A stretch of 64,000 nucleotides of DNA from Coriobacterium glomerans PW2 (GCF_000195315.1 NC_015389.1:2046001-2110000); one strand, 5' to 3'; numbered from the stretch's first letter, positions 18,081 through 30,921 are shown. A program made the numbers and translations. The notes: generated by a model from the sequence alone, not told the origin.

Positions 18081-18202
18081 TACGCTCTTGTATTACGATA
18101 GCTCTATGTCGCGTCAGGCACTCGAAAAAACTCGGCTCATCGCTTCCTGGCCGATGCGGATGCTGCTCGAAGATGAGTCAGGACACGTGAGGGGGAACCT
18201 GC

Positions 18203-19150
18203 ATGGCAAGCTGTCTTGGGATCGATATCGGTGGAACGTGCATCAAATGGGCACTGTTCTCACGCGAATCGGATATCATCGAGCGCGGCGAGCTTCCGAC
18301 TGCGTTCAATGGATGTGACGAGGTCGTTGACGCGATCTCATCGATCGGACGGGCTCACGCTGGCTGCTTTGGGACCATCGGGGTGAGCGCGCCGGGCCTC
18401 GTCGCCGCCGGAGACCGAGATGGCACCATCCATTACGGCGGTGCCCTGCCCTATATGGACGGCTGTCCTGTCGGTCGCATCCTGCGCGAGCGCTTCGATG
18501 TACCGGTCTCCGTGAACAACGATGGGAAATGCTGCGCGATGGGCGAATATGCCGCCGGAGCGCTCGCCGGAGCTCACGTGGGCGTGGTGCTCGCAATCGG
18601 GACCGGGATCGGCGGCGGCATCGTCATCGAAGGCAACGTGCTCAACGGCACGCACTGCGCCTCTGGTGAGTTCAGCGGCCTGCGCAACAATGTCGAGGAA
18701 CCCATCGACTCCGAAAACGCATTCGCCGCGCAGTGCGGATGGCTCGGGCTGCGCTCCCTCATCCTCGCAGAGAAGGGTCTAGAGGAGAACCCCGCCTACG
18801 CTGACGTCGATGGCCGAAAGCTGTTCGCCTGGATCGAGGCGGGCGATGAGGCGGCTCTGCGGGGGCTGCGACGCTATGCGCGCATCTTCGCCGGTCATCT
18901 TTTCAACCTTCAGTCGATTCTCGATCCTGACGTCTTCGCGATCGCCGGAGGCATCAGCTGCCGACCCGAGCTGATTCAAGCGATCTCCTCCGAGGTCACG
19001 CGGCAGCATGCTGATTACCTGGGTCCCTTGGCGGTCGTTTCAGCGCCGCGCGTCGTGCGCGCGCGCCTCGGCAACGACGCCAATCTATACGGAGCGATGC
19101 GACAGGCTACGAAGCTGATCGAAGGGGATCCCAGCGCGCTCGATACATGA
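18203..19150 (+). CDS. ROK-family sugar kinase
   Basis: 315 residues with GAGGGGG seven bases before the ATG. The phosphate-binding motif LGIDIGGTCIKWALF opens the protein; VSVNNDGKCCAMGEY and VLAIGTGIGGGIVIEG form the ATP/sugar site. The zinc motif CxCGxxGC of glucokinase-type ROK proteins is absent; HCASGEFSGL stands in its place, as in zinc-free ROK kinases such as BglK or some ManNAc kinases. There is no DNA-binding head, so this is an enzyme. It may phosphorylate glucose, a beta-glucoside or an amino sugar freed by the neighbouring hydrolases. GC content is back to the high chromosomal level here. Confidence 0.82.
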   Translation: MASCLGIDIGGTCIKWALFSRESDIIERGELPTAFNGCDEVVDAISSIGRAHAGCFGTIGVSAPGLVAAGDRDGTIHYGGALPYMDGCPVGRILRERFDVPVSVNNDGKCCAMGEYAAGALAGAHVGVVLAIGTGIGGGIVIEGNVLNGTHCASGEFSGLRNNVEEPIDSENAFAAQCGWLGLRSLILAEKGLEENPAYADVDGRKLFAWIEAGDEAALRGLRRYARIFAGHLFNLQSILDPDVFAIAGGISCRPELIQAISSEVTRQHADYLGPLAVVSAPRVVRARLGNDANLYGAMRQATKLIEGDPSALDT

Positions 19151-19204
19151 GAGATGCGACGGGTTTGCCCGAATACTCCGATATCAAAGAATCGACCGAC
19201 TGGA

Positions 19205-19233
19205 TTCGCTCCGAGCGGTTTCGAACGTATACT
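19205..19233 (+). promoter_or_regulatory. Candidate galKT promoter
   Basis: TTCGCT (19205-19210) and TATACT (19228-19233) are 17 bases apart in the 255-base gap before galK. The -10 is near consensus, the -35 weak. The leader to the ATG is about 165 bases. Confidence 0.45.
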
Positions 19234-19405
19234 GTCAAAGAGAGCGTCGCAGAGGATTTGCGCAGCTCTCGATTGCGCGGGTTGGATTGTTCGCGAAAAA
19301 GGTGCATCCGAAGCAGATGGATGCCCTTCGCATGCTCTGGAGGGCCGGTGTTTCGCATCATCCATCCAACCTATTCCAGATGCCGTGTCCAGAGAAAGGA
19401 TCATC

Positions 19406-20593
19406 ATGACCGCCACTGATCACGTCCTCAACCTGTTTGAGGAGGCATTCGGATCGGCTCATGGAGCACGTTTGCTCGCCGTGCACGCGCCGGCGCGCTC
19501 CGAGATCGCCGGCAACCACACCGATCACGAAGGCGGCCATGTGATCGCAGGAGCACTCGATGCGGCGATCTCCGGTGTTGCCGCCGCGAACGGCTGCCGC
19601 GAGATCCGCGTATCAAGCGAGGGCTATCCCGACTTCTGCGTCTGCGTCGACGACCTCGCTCAACACGTCGATGAGCGCGTCAGTCCCGCGGCGCTCGTCC
19701 GGGGCATGGCCCAAGCGATGCGGGAAACCGGTCGGAGCCCGCAGGGGTTGGATCTCGTGCTCGCGAGCACCATACCCAACGGCGGCGGGCTATCGTCCTC
19801 TGCTGCCATGGAAGCAGCTTTGGGTCGGGCGATGGAGGCGCTTTGGGAAGGCGTGGCCTTGAAGCCCCAGACGCTCGCGCGCATGGGCCAGCGAGCTGAG
19901 AACGACTACTTCGGCAAACCCTGCGGCCTCATGGATCAGCTCGCCGTGTGCTTGGGGGGGCTCGCGTTCATGGATTTCGAGATCGCGAACGAGCCGCGAA
20001 GCGCCAAGCTCGATTTGGACTTCGAGCGGCACGGCTACGCTCTGATGCTCATTGACGTCGGCTGCGACCACAGTCGCTTCACTCAGGATTACGCGGCTGT
20101 TCCCGATGAGATGCAAAAGGTCGCCGCTAACTTTGGCAAGAAGCGGCTGTGCGAAGTCGATCCGGCGGACTTCGATGCGCGCGCGATGCGCCTGCGCGAG
20201 GAACTCGGTGATCGCGCGGTGCTGCGCGCCATCCACTACTGGCGTGAGAACGAGCTGGTCGATGAGAGGTGGGACGCGCTCAGACGCGGTGATATGGACG
20301 CATTTCTCGACCTCACACGCGAATCGGGCGCGAGCTCGGCGATGTTTCTCCAAAATGTCTCGAGCGGAGATCGATACCAGCCGGCGATGCTCGCACTCGG
20401 TCTCGCGGAGCGCGTGCTCAGCGGACGCGGGGCCACGCGCATCCATGGCGGTGGGTTCGGTGGCTCGATTCAAGCCTTCGTTCCCCTCGATCTCACCGAT
20501 GAATTCAGCCGACGCATGGACGCCTGGCTGGGAGCGGGATCATGCCGGCGCTACGTTATCGCTGCTCAGGGGGCATCAGCGACATGGCTGTGA
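19406..20593 (+). CDS. galK: Galactokinase
   Basis: 395 residues from the ATG at 19406, with AAAGGA five bases upstream; the frame is open for another 84 codons without family similarity. GHMP kinase marks: APARSEIAGNHTDHEGGHV (the galactose motif, with A-G-N in place of the more usual I-G-E), NGGGLSSSAAMEAALG for ATP, and HGGGFGGSIQAFVP near the end. It phosphorylates alpha-D-galactose to galactose 1-phosphate in the Leloir pathway. Its stop overlaps the galT start, so the two are coupled. No galE or aldose epimerase is in the window. Confidence 0.93.
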   Translation: MTATDHVLNLFEEAFGSAHGARLLAVHAPARSEIAGNHTDHEGGHVIAGALDAAISGVAAANGCREIRVSSEGYPDFCVCVDDLAQHVDERVSPAALVRGMAQAMRETGRSPQGLDLVLASTIPNGGGLSSSAAMEAALGRAMEALWEGVALKPQTLARMGQRAENDYFGKPCGLMDQLAVCLGGLAFMDFEIANEPRSAKLDLDFERHGYALMLIDVGCDHSRFTQDYAAVPDEMQKVAANFGKKRLCEVDPADFDARAMRLREELGDRAVLRAIHYWRENELVDERWDALRRGDMDAFLDLTRESGASSAMFLQNVSSGDRYQPAMLALGLAERVLSGRGATRIHGGGFGGSIQAFVPLDLTDEFSRRMDAWLGAGSCRRYVIAAQGASATWL

Positions 20594-22236
20594 TGGCGCA
20601 GCGGCGCGCAGAGGCGATCGAGAAGCTGGTCGACTACGCGATCGCCCGCGATCTCATAGAGGGTGGCGACAGCACATGGGCGTATAACGTCCTTCTCGGT
20701 GCCATCGATGCCAGCGGGCCGGGTCCCTCTGAGGACTGGACGCTGCGCCGGACGAGCGCGGAGGGCACCCGACCGGCCATCGAAGTCGATCTGCAGGCAA
20801 CCCTTCACACGCTCGCCGAGGACGCTGTGGCGCGCGGTGTCGTCGAAGACACCGCCAGCGCGCGCGATCGCATCTCGATGCGCATCATGGGTGCGCTCAC
20901 GCCGCGTCCCTCCGAGGTGGCGGAGCGCTTCAAGGCTCTCGCCGAGGAGCGGGGTCCGCGCTCTGCCACCGATTACTTCTACGGTATGTGCTGCGATGTC
21001 GGGTATGTGCGTCGTGAAGCCATCGCACGCAACGTGCGCTGGTGCGCTCCCACGCGCTGGGGTGATCTCGAGATCACGATCAACCTCTCGAAGCCGGAGA
21101 AGGATCCACGAGAGATCGCCGCCGCCGGTAAAGCACGGCCCCTTCAGCGGAACTACCCGGCCTGCCAGCTGTGCATCGAGAACGAAGGGTACCCGGGCCG
21201 ATCTGCAGATGAGGCCGGCGGCGCTCACCCGGCTCGTCAGAACCTGCGTATCGTGCCGATCGAGATGGGCGGGCAACCCTGGGGATTGCAATACAGCCCC
21301 TATGCGTACTTCAGCGAGCACTGCATCGCCATGAGTGCGATACATCGGCCCATGCACATCGATCGAGCGGCACTCGCATGCTTGCTTGACTTTTTGGATG
21401 CCATCCCCCACTACTTCATCGGATCCAACGCCGATCTGCCCATCGTGGGAGGCTCGATCCTGTCCCATGACCACTTCCAAGGGGGGGCGCACGAGTTTCC
21501 CATGATGCGCGCTCAGGTGGAGGGGCGCTTCGGCGTGCCGGCATATCCGGATGTGGAGTTCGCCACGTTGCGCTGGCCGCTGTCGGTCATCCGCCTGCGG
21601 AGCGCGAACCGCGTCGACCTGATTGACGCGTGCGTCCACGTGATCGATACCTGGCGGGGCTGGTCCGACGAATCTCAGGGAATCCTTTCGCGCACACCGG
21701 ATGGCATCCCCCACAACACGGTGACGCCCATCATGAGGATCTGCGAGGACGCGACCGCGAGCTCGGCGTGCGCACCCGAATCTCGTTATGAGGTCTACCT
21801 CGCGCTGCGATGCAACATTGCCAGTGAAGCCCATCCGCTCGGCCTGTTCCATCCCCATGCCGAATACCATCACATCAAAAAGGAGAACATCGGACTCATC
21901 GAGGTGATGGGGCTCGCGATCCTCCCGGCGCGCCTCATCGATGAGCTGGATGCCGTCGAGACCCATCTTGTGGACGCAGCCGAGGACACCGAGGACCGTA
22001 CCCTCGCAGAGCATCGGCTCGCCGAGGCGCTCGCATCGGATCCCTTGAGCGAGCCGCATGCCGCTTGGGCTGAGAATGTCTTCGCGCGGCACCCGGACAT
22101 ATCGCGAGACACCGCTTCCCAGGTGCTGCGCGATGAGGTAGGTGGCGTGTTCGCCGGTGTACTCGAGGACGCCGGGGTGTTCAAGTGGGACGAGGCGGGA
22201 CGCGCAGCGCTGCAGCGCTTTATCGACGCGCTCTAG
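20584..22236 (+). CDS. galT: UDP-glucose--hexose-1-phosphate uridylyltransferase, class II
   Basis: 550 residues from the ATG at 20584; a start at 20593, overlapping the galK stop as TGATG, is equally possible. The size (about 500 or more) and the motifs are those of the Firmicutes-type class II GalT, not the shorter E. coli type. They are DYFYGMCCDVGYVRREAIARN, SILSHDHFQGGAHEFPM with its catalytic histidines, and HNTVTPIMR. It exchanges galactose 1-phosphate for glucose 1-phosphate on UDP. Together with galK it channels galactose from glycans into central metabolism. It converges on the CmpB-like gene with a 30-base gap. Confidence 0.95.
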   Translation: MAVMAQRRAEAIEKLVDYAIARDLIEGGDSTWAYNVLLGAIDASGPGPSEDWTLRRTSAEGTRPAIEVDLQATLHTLAEDAVARGVVEDTASARDRISMRIMGALTPRPSEVAERFKALAEERGPRSATDYFYGMCCDVGYVRREAIARNVRWCAPTRWGDLEITINLSKPEKDPREIAAAGKARPLQRNYPACQLCIENEGYPGRSADEAGGAHPARQNLRIVPIEMGGQPWGLQYSPYAYFSEHCIAMSAIHRPMHIDRAALACLLDFLDAIPHYFIGSNADLPIVGGSILSHDHFQGGAHEFPMMRAQVEGRFGVPAYPDVEFATLRWPLSVIRLRSANRVDLIDACVHVIDTWRGWSDESQGILSRTPDGIPHNTVTPIMRICEDATASSACAPESRYEVYLALRCNIASEAHPLGLFHPHAEYHHIKKENIGLIEVMGLAILPARLIDELDAVETHLVDAAEDTEDRTLAEHRLAEALASDPLSEPHAAWAENVFARHPDISRDTASQVLRDEVGGVFAGVLEDAGVFKWDEAGRAALQRFIDAL

Positions 22237-22266
22237 ATCCATTCGGTGAATCACAGGAGAGCGCCG

Positions 22267-23550
22267 CTATCGATCTGAGTTCACCGCGCGATCCGCCCTA
22301 TCGGCATCGATGCGGCTCGAGACCTCAGGATTGATCGACATGGACTGGAACCTGCGCTCCATGCGTCTGTTATCGAAGTAGGTCGCGTAGAAGATCTGAA
22401 CCGGGTCGCTCGGCGGAATTCCGGAGATCCGCTCGAACCAGCAGTCGATCGCCTGAAGCGTCATAACGCCGTTGATGATCATGAGCACGGCGCACAGCGT
22501 GGTGAGCGAGTAGCGCATCTTCCACGGGATCTTGTTGATGAGGCGCAGGAGTCTGGGCAGGCAGAACCGAATCCAGCCGAGACCGAGAAGACCCCACATG
22601 ATCATGAACTCCGTGCTCGTCCTGCCCTGCAGAAGCGAGGCGACCGGATCGGGCACCCCGAAGATCACGGCATCTGAATAATTCCACGCCACGGCACCGA
22701 ACGCCGTCTGCATAAACCAGCTCACAGCGAACTCGAACAGGCCCCCGATCAGAGCGCTCACGAGAAAGATGATCAAGAAGTTGCTCCGATAGAATCGGTT
22801 GAGCGCGATCGTGAGCAGCACCGCTCCGTATCCGTAGATCGGGGAGAACGGGCCGAACAGCATCCCGGCGCGATCCTGATAGGAACCGGGATCCACGAAA
22901 AGCATGTGAAATGCGAGCTCGATGGCGAGACCGAGAACACTGGAGACCATGAAGACCCAGAACAGGTTGAAGAAGTTGAGCTGAATGTAGCCTCGCCCAT
23001 CCAGATCGCGCCCGAGCATCCCCTCGTCGGCGGCGTCGCGCTCCACCATGTTGCGCAGCCGACGCTGAAGACGACGCTCTTGGAGCAGCGCGGGATCGAC
23101 GATGACCGAAAGCGGCAGCAAGATGAGCAGCTGGATCGCCGGAGCGATCAGATGAGTTCCGATTCCCTGCATCATCGCGCCGAGCACGATCTGGAAAAAC
23201 GTCGTGATGATCAGGATCTGCGAGACGCGCCCCGCGTATCGTCGTCGATTTCTGAGCAGGGCGATGCCGAATGCCACGAGCGCGGTCCCATCGATGACCG
23301 ACACGCCGAGCGCGAGAGCGGCGACCACCGTCGCCAGAGACGGATCTATTCCCACGATCGCTGCCCGGGGATCGCGCAGGAGCGCCCAGATCATCTTGCC
23401 GATATGGACCGATACAGAGGGAAGCGAGAACGCTCCGTCGGCCAAGCACAGAAGACCATACGCTTTGATGATCAGCGGCAGGCTCTTGTGCTCGCTTGCG
23501 CCCTCGTAGCCTGCTGAGAGCTCGTTGTCAACCTTGCGCGCACCCGCCAT
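22267..23550 (-). CDS. CmpB-like putative ABC-transporter type IV membrane protein
   Basis: 427 residues, multi-spanning. The N-terminal half (about 30-160) has several hydrophobic segments. The C-terminal half matches the CmpB family: FWVFMVSSVLGLAIELAFHM, GPFSPIYGYGAVLLTIAL, SALIGGLFEFAVSWFMQTAFG, AVAWNYSD and then FMIMWGLLGLGWI. Despite the family name no ATPase partner is nearby and transport is unproven. It starts one base after the sortase stop, so the two are translated together. Similar proteins are common in Firmicutes and Coriobacteria with no firm function. Confidence 0.75.
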   Translation of the reverse strand: MAGARKVDNELSAGYEGASEHKSLPLIIKAYGLLCLADGAFSLPSVSVHIGKMIWALLRDPRAAIVGIDPSLATVVAALALGVSVIDGTALVAFGIALLRNRRRYAGRVSQILIITTFFQIVLGAMMQGIGTHLIAPAIQLLILLPLSVIVDPALLQERRLQRRLRNMVERDAADEGMLGRDLDGRGYIQLNFFNLFWVFMVSSVLGLAIELAFHMLFVDPGSYQDRAGMLFGPFSPIYGYGAVLLTIALNRFYRSNFLIIFLVSALIGGLFEFAVSWFMQTAFGAVAWNYSDAVIFGVPDPVASLLQGRTSTEFMIMWGLLGLGWIRFCLPRLLRLINKIPWKMRYSLTTLCAVLMIINGVMTLQAIDCWFERISGIPPSDPVQIFYATYFDNRRMERRFQSMSINPEVSSRIDADRADRAVNSDR

Positions 23551-23551
23551 C

Positions 23552-24505
23552 TCAGGAGTCGCTTTGCTCGAGCGTCAGCACCATGACGGTTCTATCGCTT
23601 GTGGGGATCTCGCTGCTGCAGGTGATGAGCGAGAGCACCTTCTCTGTCGAGTCCAAGCGCTCTTCCGCATCAGGAGCCTTCGCCTTCGCGCTTTTCATGA
23701 TGTCCCTCAGATAATCGGACAGAGCACCGTCACCGATGAAGGTCCGCGCGCGCGCCTTCGAATAGGAGTCGGGAACCACAGCGGTGAGAAGGGGCCTGAG
23801 TTTGGAGGTCCCTTCCCGGGTAATATAGTAGGCGATCGTGATCTTATCAAAAGCCGCCTGATCGGTCGTATCGTTCACCTGATAGAACATCGTCTTGTTG
23901 TTCATGTGGTGTCCATACAGCGATGTCTGCTGATCAATCATGCCCGGCGAGGTGCAAGACGCGTCCATGAAGATCGATCCGGAGGGATTCTTCTTCCCGT
24001 CGAACAGCGTCGTCAGGTACTTCTCGTTGTCGGACGCTTGAGCGACCGGGTAGTTGATGTTCGTACCGGGAATGTAGATCCAACCGACGATCTCCGGATT
24101 GATAGCGTTCAACTGGTCGAAATCAACCTTCGGCGGAACGTCGTCGTCACCCTCTGAGATGTGGGCGTACTTCGTGAGACCGCTATAGGAGTCGACCGCC
24201 TCGTGATAGCCCAGCTGCGCGGAGATGAAGATGTACGCCGCCGCGCCCGCGAGCGCGAGACCCACCAAGAGCAGCAGCGTCGAGACGATGCGCCGATTTC
24301 CGCGCGGGCGACGTCCGCGGTGCGGATCATCCGCACATGCGTGAGCGGACCTCGCGTGCGCGCCGCAGCTTGACCGACGCGGCATCGGTGCGAGCCCTGA
24401 GGAGCGGGCGTGACGCGGCGCGTCAGCGCTCTGAGCTGTACCAAAGGTGCTGCCAGCGCGTCGGCCATCTGGGTGCGCGAACCTCTTTGGCTGATATGCT
24501 CCCAT
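23552..24505 (-). CDS. Class B sortase
   Basis: 317 residues. An unusually long, basic, low-complexity head of about 72 residues precedes one transmembrane segment at about 74-93 (VSTLLLLVGLALAGAAAYIF). The catalytic domain follows. The sortase triad is visible: His in SLYGHHMNNKTMF, Cys in SLITCSSEIPTSDR and the Arg in the same stretch. Spacing and motifs fit class B. Such enzymes attach wall proteins or pilins at an LPXTG-like signal outside the cell. AGAGG for the ATG at 24505 lies inside the end of purE, 11 bases away, so it may be translated from a purE transcript. No substrate gene adjoins it. Confidence 0.88.
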   Translation of the reverse strand: MGAYQPKRFAHPDGRRAGSTFGTAQSADAPRHARSSGLAPMPRRSSCGAHARSAHACADDPHRGRRPRGNRRIVSTLLLLVGLALAGAAAYIFISAQLGYHEAVDSYSGLTKYAHISEGDDDVPPKVDFDQLNAINPEIVGWIYIPGTNINYPVAQASDNEKYLTTLFDGKKNPSGSIFMDASCTSPGMIDQQTSLYGHHMNNKTMFYQVNDTTDQAAFDKITIAYYITREGTSKLRPLLTAVVPDSYSKARARTFIGDGALSDYLRDIMKSAKAKAPDAEERLDSTEKVLSLITCSSEIPTSDRTVMVLTLEQSDS

Positions 24506-24515
24506 GCGCCATCCT

Positions 24516-24989
24516 CTACGCTTCGGCCATTTCCTGTTTCATACGCTCGATGGCACGACGATGCTCTGGCATTCCGGCACCCAATATCTGCGTCGCGAAG
24601 ATGGCGGCGTTCTTGGCGCCGTTGATGGCGACGCAGGCGACCGGCACCCCCGAGGGCATCTGCACCATCGACAGCAGCGAGTCAAGACCTCCCAGATCAC
24701 TCGTCTTGATGGGGACGCCTATAACGGGAAGCGGCGTGTAGGCCGCGACCACACCTCCCAGGTGCGCCGCCTTTCCAGCCGCTGCGATGATGACTCGCAA
24801 GCCGCGCTGCGCCGCCGTTTCCGCCCACTCGTGCACTCTGTCCGGTGAGCGATGCGCACTGGCGACCTTGAGCTCATAGGGCACCCCCAAGCGCTCAAGC
24901 TCCGATGTGCACCCCTCCATGACCGGAAGATCGGACTTCGACCCTAGAATGATACCCACAAGGGGGTCCCTCTCGACAGTTTCTGCCAT
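24516..24989 (-). CDS. purE: N5-carboxyaminoimidazole ribonucleotide mutase
   Basis: 157 residues; class I Pur[47 protein letters not shown] and PVIGVPIKT are the family's binding loops, including the catalytic His of SAHR. GGAGG lies six bases before the ATG. No purK follows, so the CAIR-forming step may use CO2-dependent chemistry or a purK elsewhere. It leads a group with the sortase and the CmpB-like gene. A TATACT at 25024-25029 is a possible -10, with a poor -35. Confidence 0.95.
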   Translation of the reverse strand: MAETVERDPLVGIILGSKSDLPVMEGCTSELERLGVPYELKVASAHRSPDRVHEWAETAAQRGLRVIIAAAGKAAHLGGVVAAYTPLPVIGVPIKTSDLGGLDSLLSMVQMPSGVPVACVAINGAKNAAIFATQILGAGMPEHRRAIERMKQEMAEA

Positions 24990-25054
24990 AATTTGCCTCC
25001 AAATGACGGTTCGAACTCGATCAAGTATAGCGCGGCGCAGGCGAACGCCTTCGA

Positions 25055-28370
<3,316 letters not shown>

Positions 28371-28378
<8 letters not shown>

Positions 28379-29849
28379 GAGCGACCTCCGTTCTCGAAGA
28401 TGTCGCCTCGTGCTGATCCGCTTGAGCCGACGCACGGTCGAACCGCGCGGGATCGGCTCCAAAACGCCAGCCGGCGACGCGGTCGCGTGAGATATCTATG
28501 TCCAGATAGTCGGGGTCGCCGTCCATGAGTCGGCTGAAGGCGCCGAACAGGTAGCGCGCATCAGTTGGCCCCGGAGACGCCTCGGGATGGTACTGCACCG
28601 AAAACGCGGATCGATCGAGCAGCTGGATGCCTTCGGGTGTGCCGTCGTTCAGATTCACGTGCGTGAGGCGGATCCGCCCGAAGCGCTCGTTGTCCACTAC
28701 CGGAGCGATCCCGCGCTCGACCCAAGCGCGCAGATCGCCATCCTCGACATGGGCGGAGAAGCCGCCCGAAAGCGCCGGCGCGATCGGACCCAGCGAAGAG
28801 AAGTCGAGGCCGAATCCGTGGTTTTGCGCCGTGATCTCGACACGGCGGCTGATGAGATTCATGACCGGATGGTTGCCGCCGTGGTGCCCGAAGGCGAGTT
28901 TCTCGGTGCGTCCGCCTGCGGCCAAGCTGATCATCTGATGTCCCAGGCATATGCCGAAGACGGGCACGCGCCCGATGAGTTCGGCCACCTGTTCATAGGT
29001 GACACGTACCGCCTCGGGATCTCCGGGTCCGTTTGACAAGAACACACCGTCCGGCTCAGCTGCGAGCACCTCGGCGGCCGGCGTGTCCCAAGAGACGATA
29101 CGAAGCTCGCAACCCGCTCGAACGAGACCGTCCAGAATCGAACGCTTGACCCCGCAGTCCAAGACGACCACGCGATGGCGGGGGCGCGGTGGCTCATTGA
29201 GCGCAAACGCATGTCCACAGGCCAGTTCGGCTGTCCCCCAGCTGGCAGGAGCGAGCCCGCTCACCTTCTTGACGAGATTCGTTCCGACCAGCGAGGGCGC
29301 CTCCGAAAGCGAGCGCGCCAACTCGTCGAGATCGAGCGTGTCGGTCGAGATGATCCCCTGCTGGGAACCATGATCGCGCAGATGGCGCACGAGTGCGCGC
29401 GTGTCAACGTCCTCGATGGCGACGACACCGTGCCTTTTGAGATAGGCCGGCAAGCTCTCGTTCGATCGCCAGCTCGATGGCGTCGGACACATATCGTGGA
29501 CGATCATCCCGCTGAGTGCGGGGCGCGCCCGATCCCCTGCGGGCATCTGGCTGTCTGCGGACGCGACGCCGTAGTTGCCGATCTGCGGATAGCACATCGT
29601 CACGATCTGGCCGGCGTAGGAAGGGTCGCTCAGCACCTCGAAATAGCCTTCAATCGAGGTGTTGAAGCACACCTCGCCGATCGATGTGCCGCATGCTCCG
29701 CAACCTCGGCCATAAAAAACGGTCCCGTCCTCCAAAAGAAGGATCGCGGGACCGCGGATGCCCTTGGATGTCGATGCCATGATGCGCTCGGCCATGCTTC
29801 TCGACTCTGCATCGGAACCTGCCGGGCTTGCCTGCTGCTTGTCGTGCAT
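28371..29849 (-). CDS. carA: Carbamoyl-phosphate synthase small subunit
   Basis: 492 residues, including about 33 extra N-terminal residues before [15 protein letters not shown]. The glutaminase domain contains the nucleophile Cys in [17 protein letters not shown] and the His-Glu pair in [12 protein letters not shown]. It hydrolyses glutamine and passes ammonia to CarB. AAAGGAG lies five bases before the ATG at 29849. Immediately upstream of it is an 18-base hairpin resembling a PyrR-binding loop, so translation is probably repressed by PyrR when UMP is high. The overlap with carB keeps the subunits in step. Confidence 0.96.
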
Positions 29850-29854
29850 ATGCG

Positions 29855-29879
29855 CTCCTTTCCGGTCTCTCGGGACCGG
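29855..29879 (-). promoter_or_regulatory. Probable PyrR-binding hairpin abutting the carA ribosome binding site
   Basis: On the minus strand CCGGTCCCGAGAGACCGG (29862-29879) forms a six-base-pair stem with a hexaloop CCGAGA. The known PyrR loop consensus is ARUCCNGNGAGGYU; here the invariant core UCCNGNGAG is intact and the stem covaries (U-A for U-G). AAAGGAG (29855-29861) starts at the next base. This position implies translational repression, as reported for mycobacterial pyr leaders, rather than attenuation. Confidence 0.65.
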
Positions 29880-30009
29880 CTTAAAGGATTGGTTTCACGT
29901 ATTGTACCGTTTCTTGCAGACGCGAGGACGCTCGATTCTTAACTTCGGGACGCTCGCGCGCTCGCGCACCCGATAGAGATCGCGCGCCAGATCGATCCGA
30001 GTGGTCTGC

Positions 30010-30921
30010 TCAGGCATGCCTGCTCGGATGCAGCAGATCGGTCACCTCGCCGAGCACCGATTCGAACGAGACTCCGCGAAGTTCATAGTCGGGCTGGGCG
30101 CGCGTGACCCGCATGGCGTCGCGCACCAGATCGCCCGCGAAGCCGACAGCCTCGATCAGGGTGCGCCCGCAGAACAGTGCGGCCGTGACGCCGCTGGCAA
30201 ACAGGTCACCGGTGCCGTGCAGCATAAAGGGCAAAAGATCGCTCGCGATCTCTCGGATGCGACCGCCATCCATTTCCGCCATCGCCAGATAGTTGCGGAT
30301 GACATGCTCTCCCTCATGCACGATGCCCTTTATGACGACGGATTTCGCTCCCATCTCGAGCATCGCATCGGCGTTTCTCTGGACGAAGGCAACCTCGACG
30401 TCTTGCCCCTCATAGGGAATACCCGACAGGATCGAGACCTCGGTCAGATTGGGAAGGAGCACGTCGGCTCCCTTGACGAGACCGGCCATCGCGGAGCACA
30501 GTTCATCGGTGTAGGTGGGGTATTTCTCGCCGCCATCGCCCATGACGGGATCGACGATGCGCAGAGCGCGCGGGTACTCTCGGTACAGTCGCTGGATCGT
30601 GTCGACCTGCGCCGCGGAACCCAAAAAACCCGAGTACACCCCGTCCAGATCGATGCCCTCCTCGCGCCAGGCGTCCAGATACTCGGTGAGCATGCTCGTC
30701 GTATCATGCATATAGAAGTAAGGAAACTTCGTATGAGCGGAGAACAGCGCGGTGGGCACGGGGCACACGTCGACCCCCGCCGCGGAGAGCACCGGGATCG
30801 CGACGCCAAGTGAGCATTTCCCATATCCGCACATGTCGTGCACGGCGGCAACACGGGGGATGTAGTCTCCCTCGCGCTGATAGAGCGGGTGCATCTGGGA
30901 CTGCGTGCTTTGATCTGACAT
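30010..30921 (-). CDS. Pyridoxamine/pyridoxal kinase
   Basis: 303 residues from the ATG at 30921 (AAGGAG four bases upstream); the frame is open 14 codons further. RVAAVHDMCGYGKCSLGVAIPVLSAAG is the start of the PdxK/PdxY ribokinase-like fold. LRIVDPVMGDGGEKY binds ATP/Mg. The anion-hole motif is LPFMLHGTGDLFASGVTAALF with its catalytic Asp. It phosphorylates vitamin B6 vamers for salvage of pyridoxal phosphate. A TATACT at 30982-30987 is a possible -10 with no good -35. It stands alone between carAB and the broken gene at 31.1-31.7 kb. Confidence 0.88.
   Translation of the reverse strand: MSDQSTQSQMHPLYQREGDYIPRVAAVHDMCGYGKCSLGVAIPVLSAAGVDVCPVPTALFSAHTKFPYFYMHDTTSMLTEYLDAWREEGIDLDGVYSGFLGSAAQVDTIQRLYREYPRALRIVDPVMGDGGEKYPTYTDELCSAMAGLVKGADVLLPNLTEVSILSGIPYEGQDVEVAFVQRNADAMLEMGAKSVVIKGIVHEGEHVIRNYLAMAEMDGGRIREIASDLLPFMLHGTGDLFASGVTAALFCGRTLIEAVGFAGDLVRDAMRVTRAQPDYELRGVSFESVLGEVTDLLHPSRHA

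Noticed and set aside
20566-22254. A 562-codon open frame on the minus strand
   Set aside because: It is the complement of galT, which has full catalytic motifs and coupling to galK.
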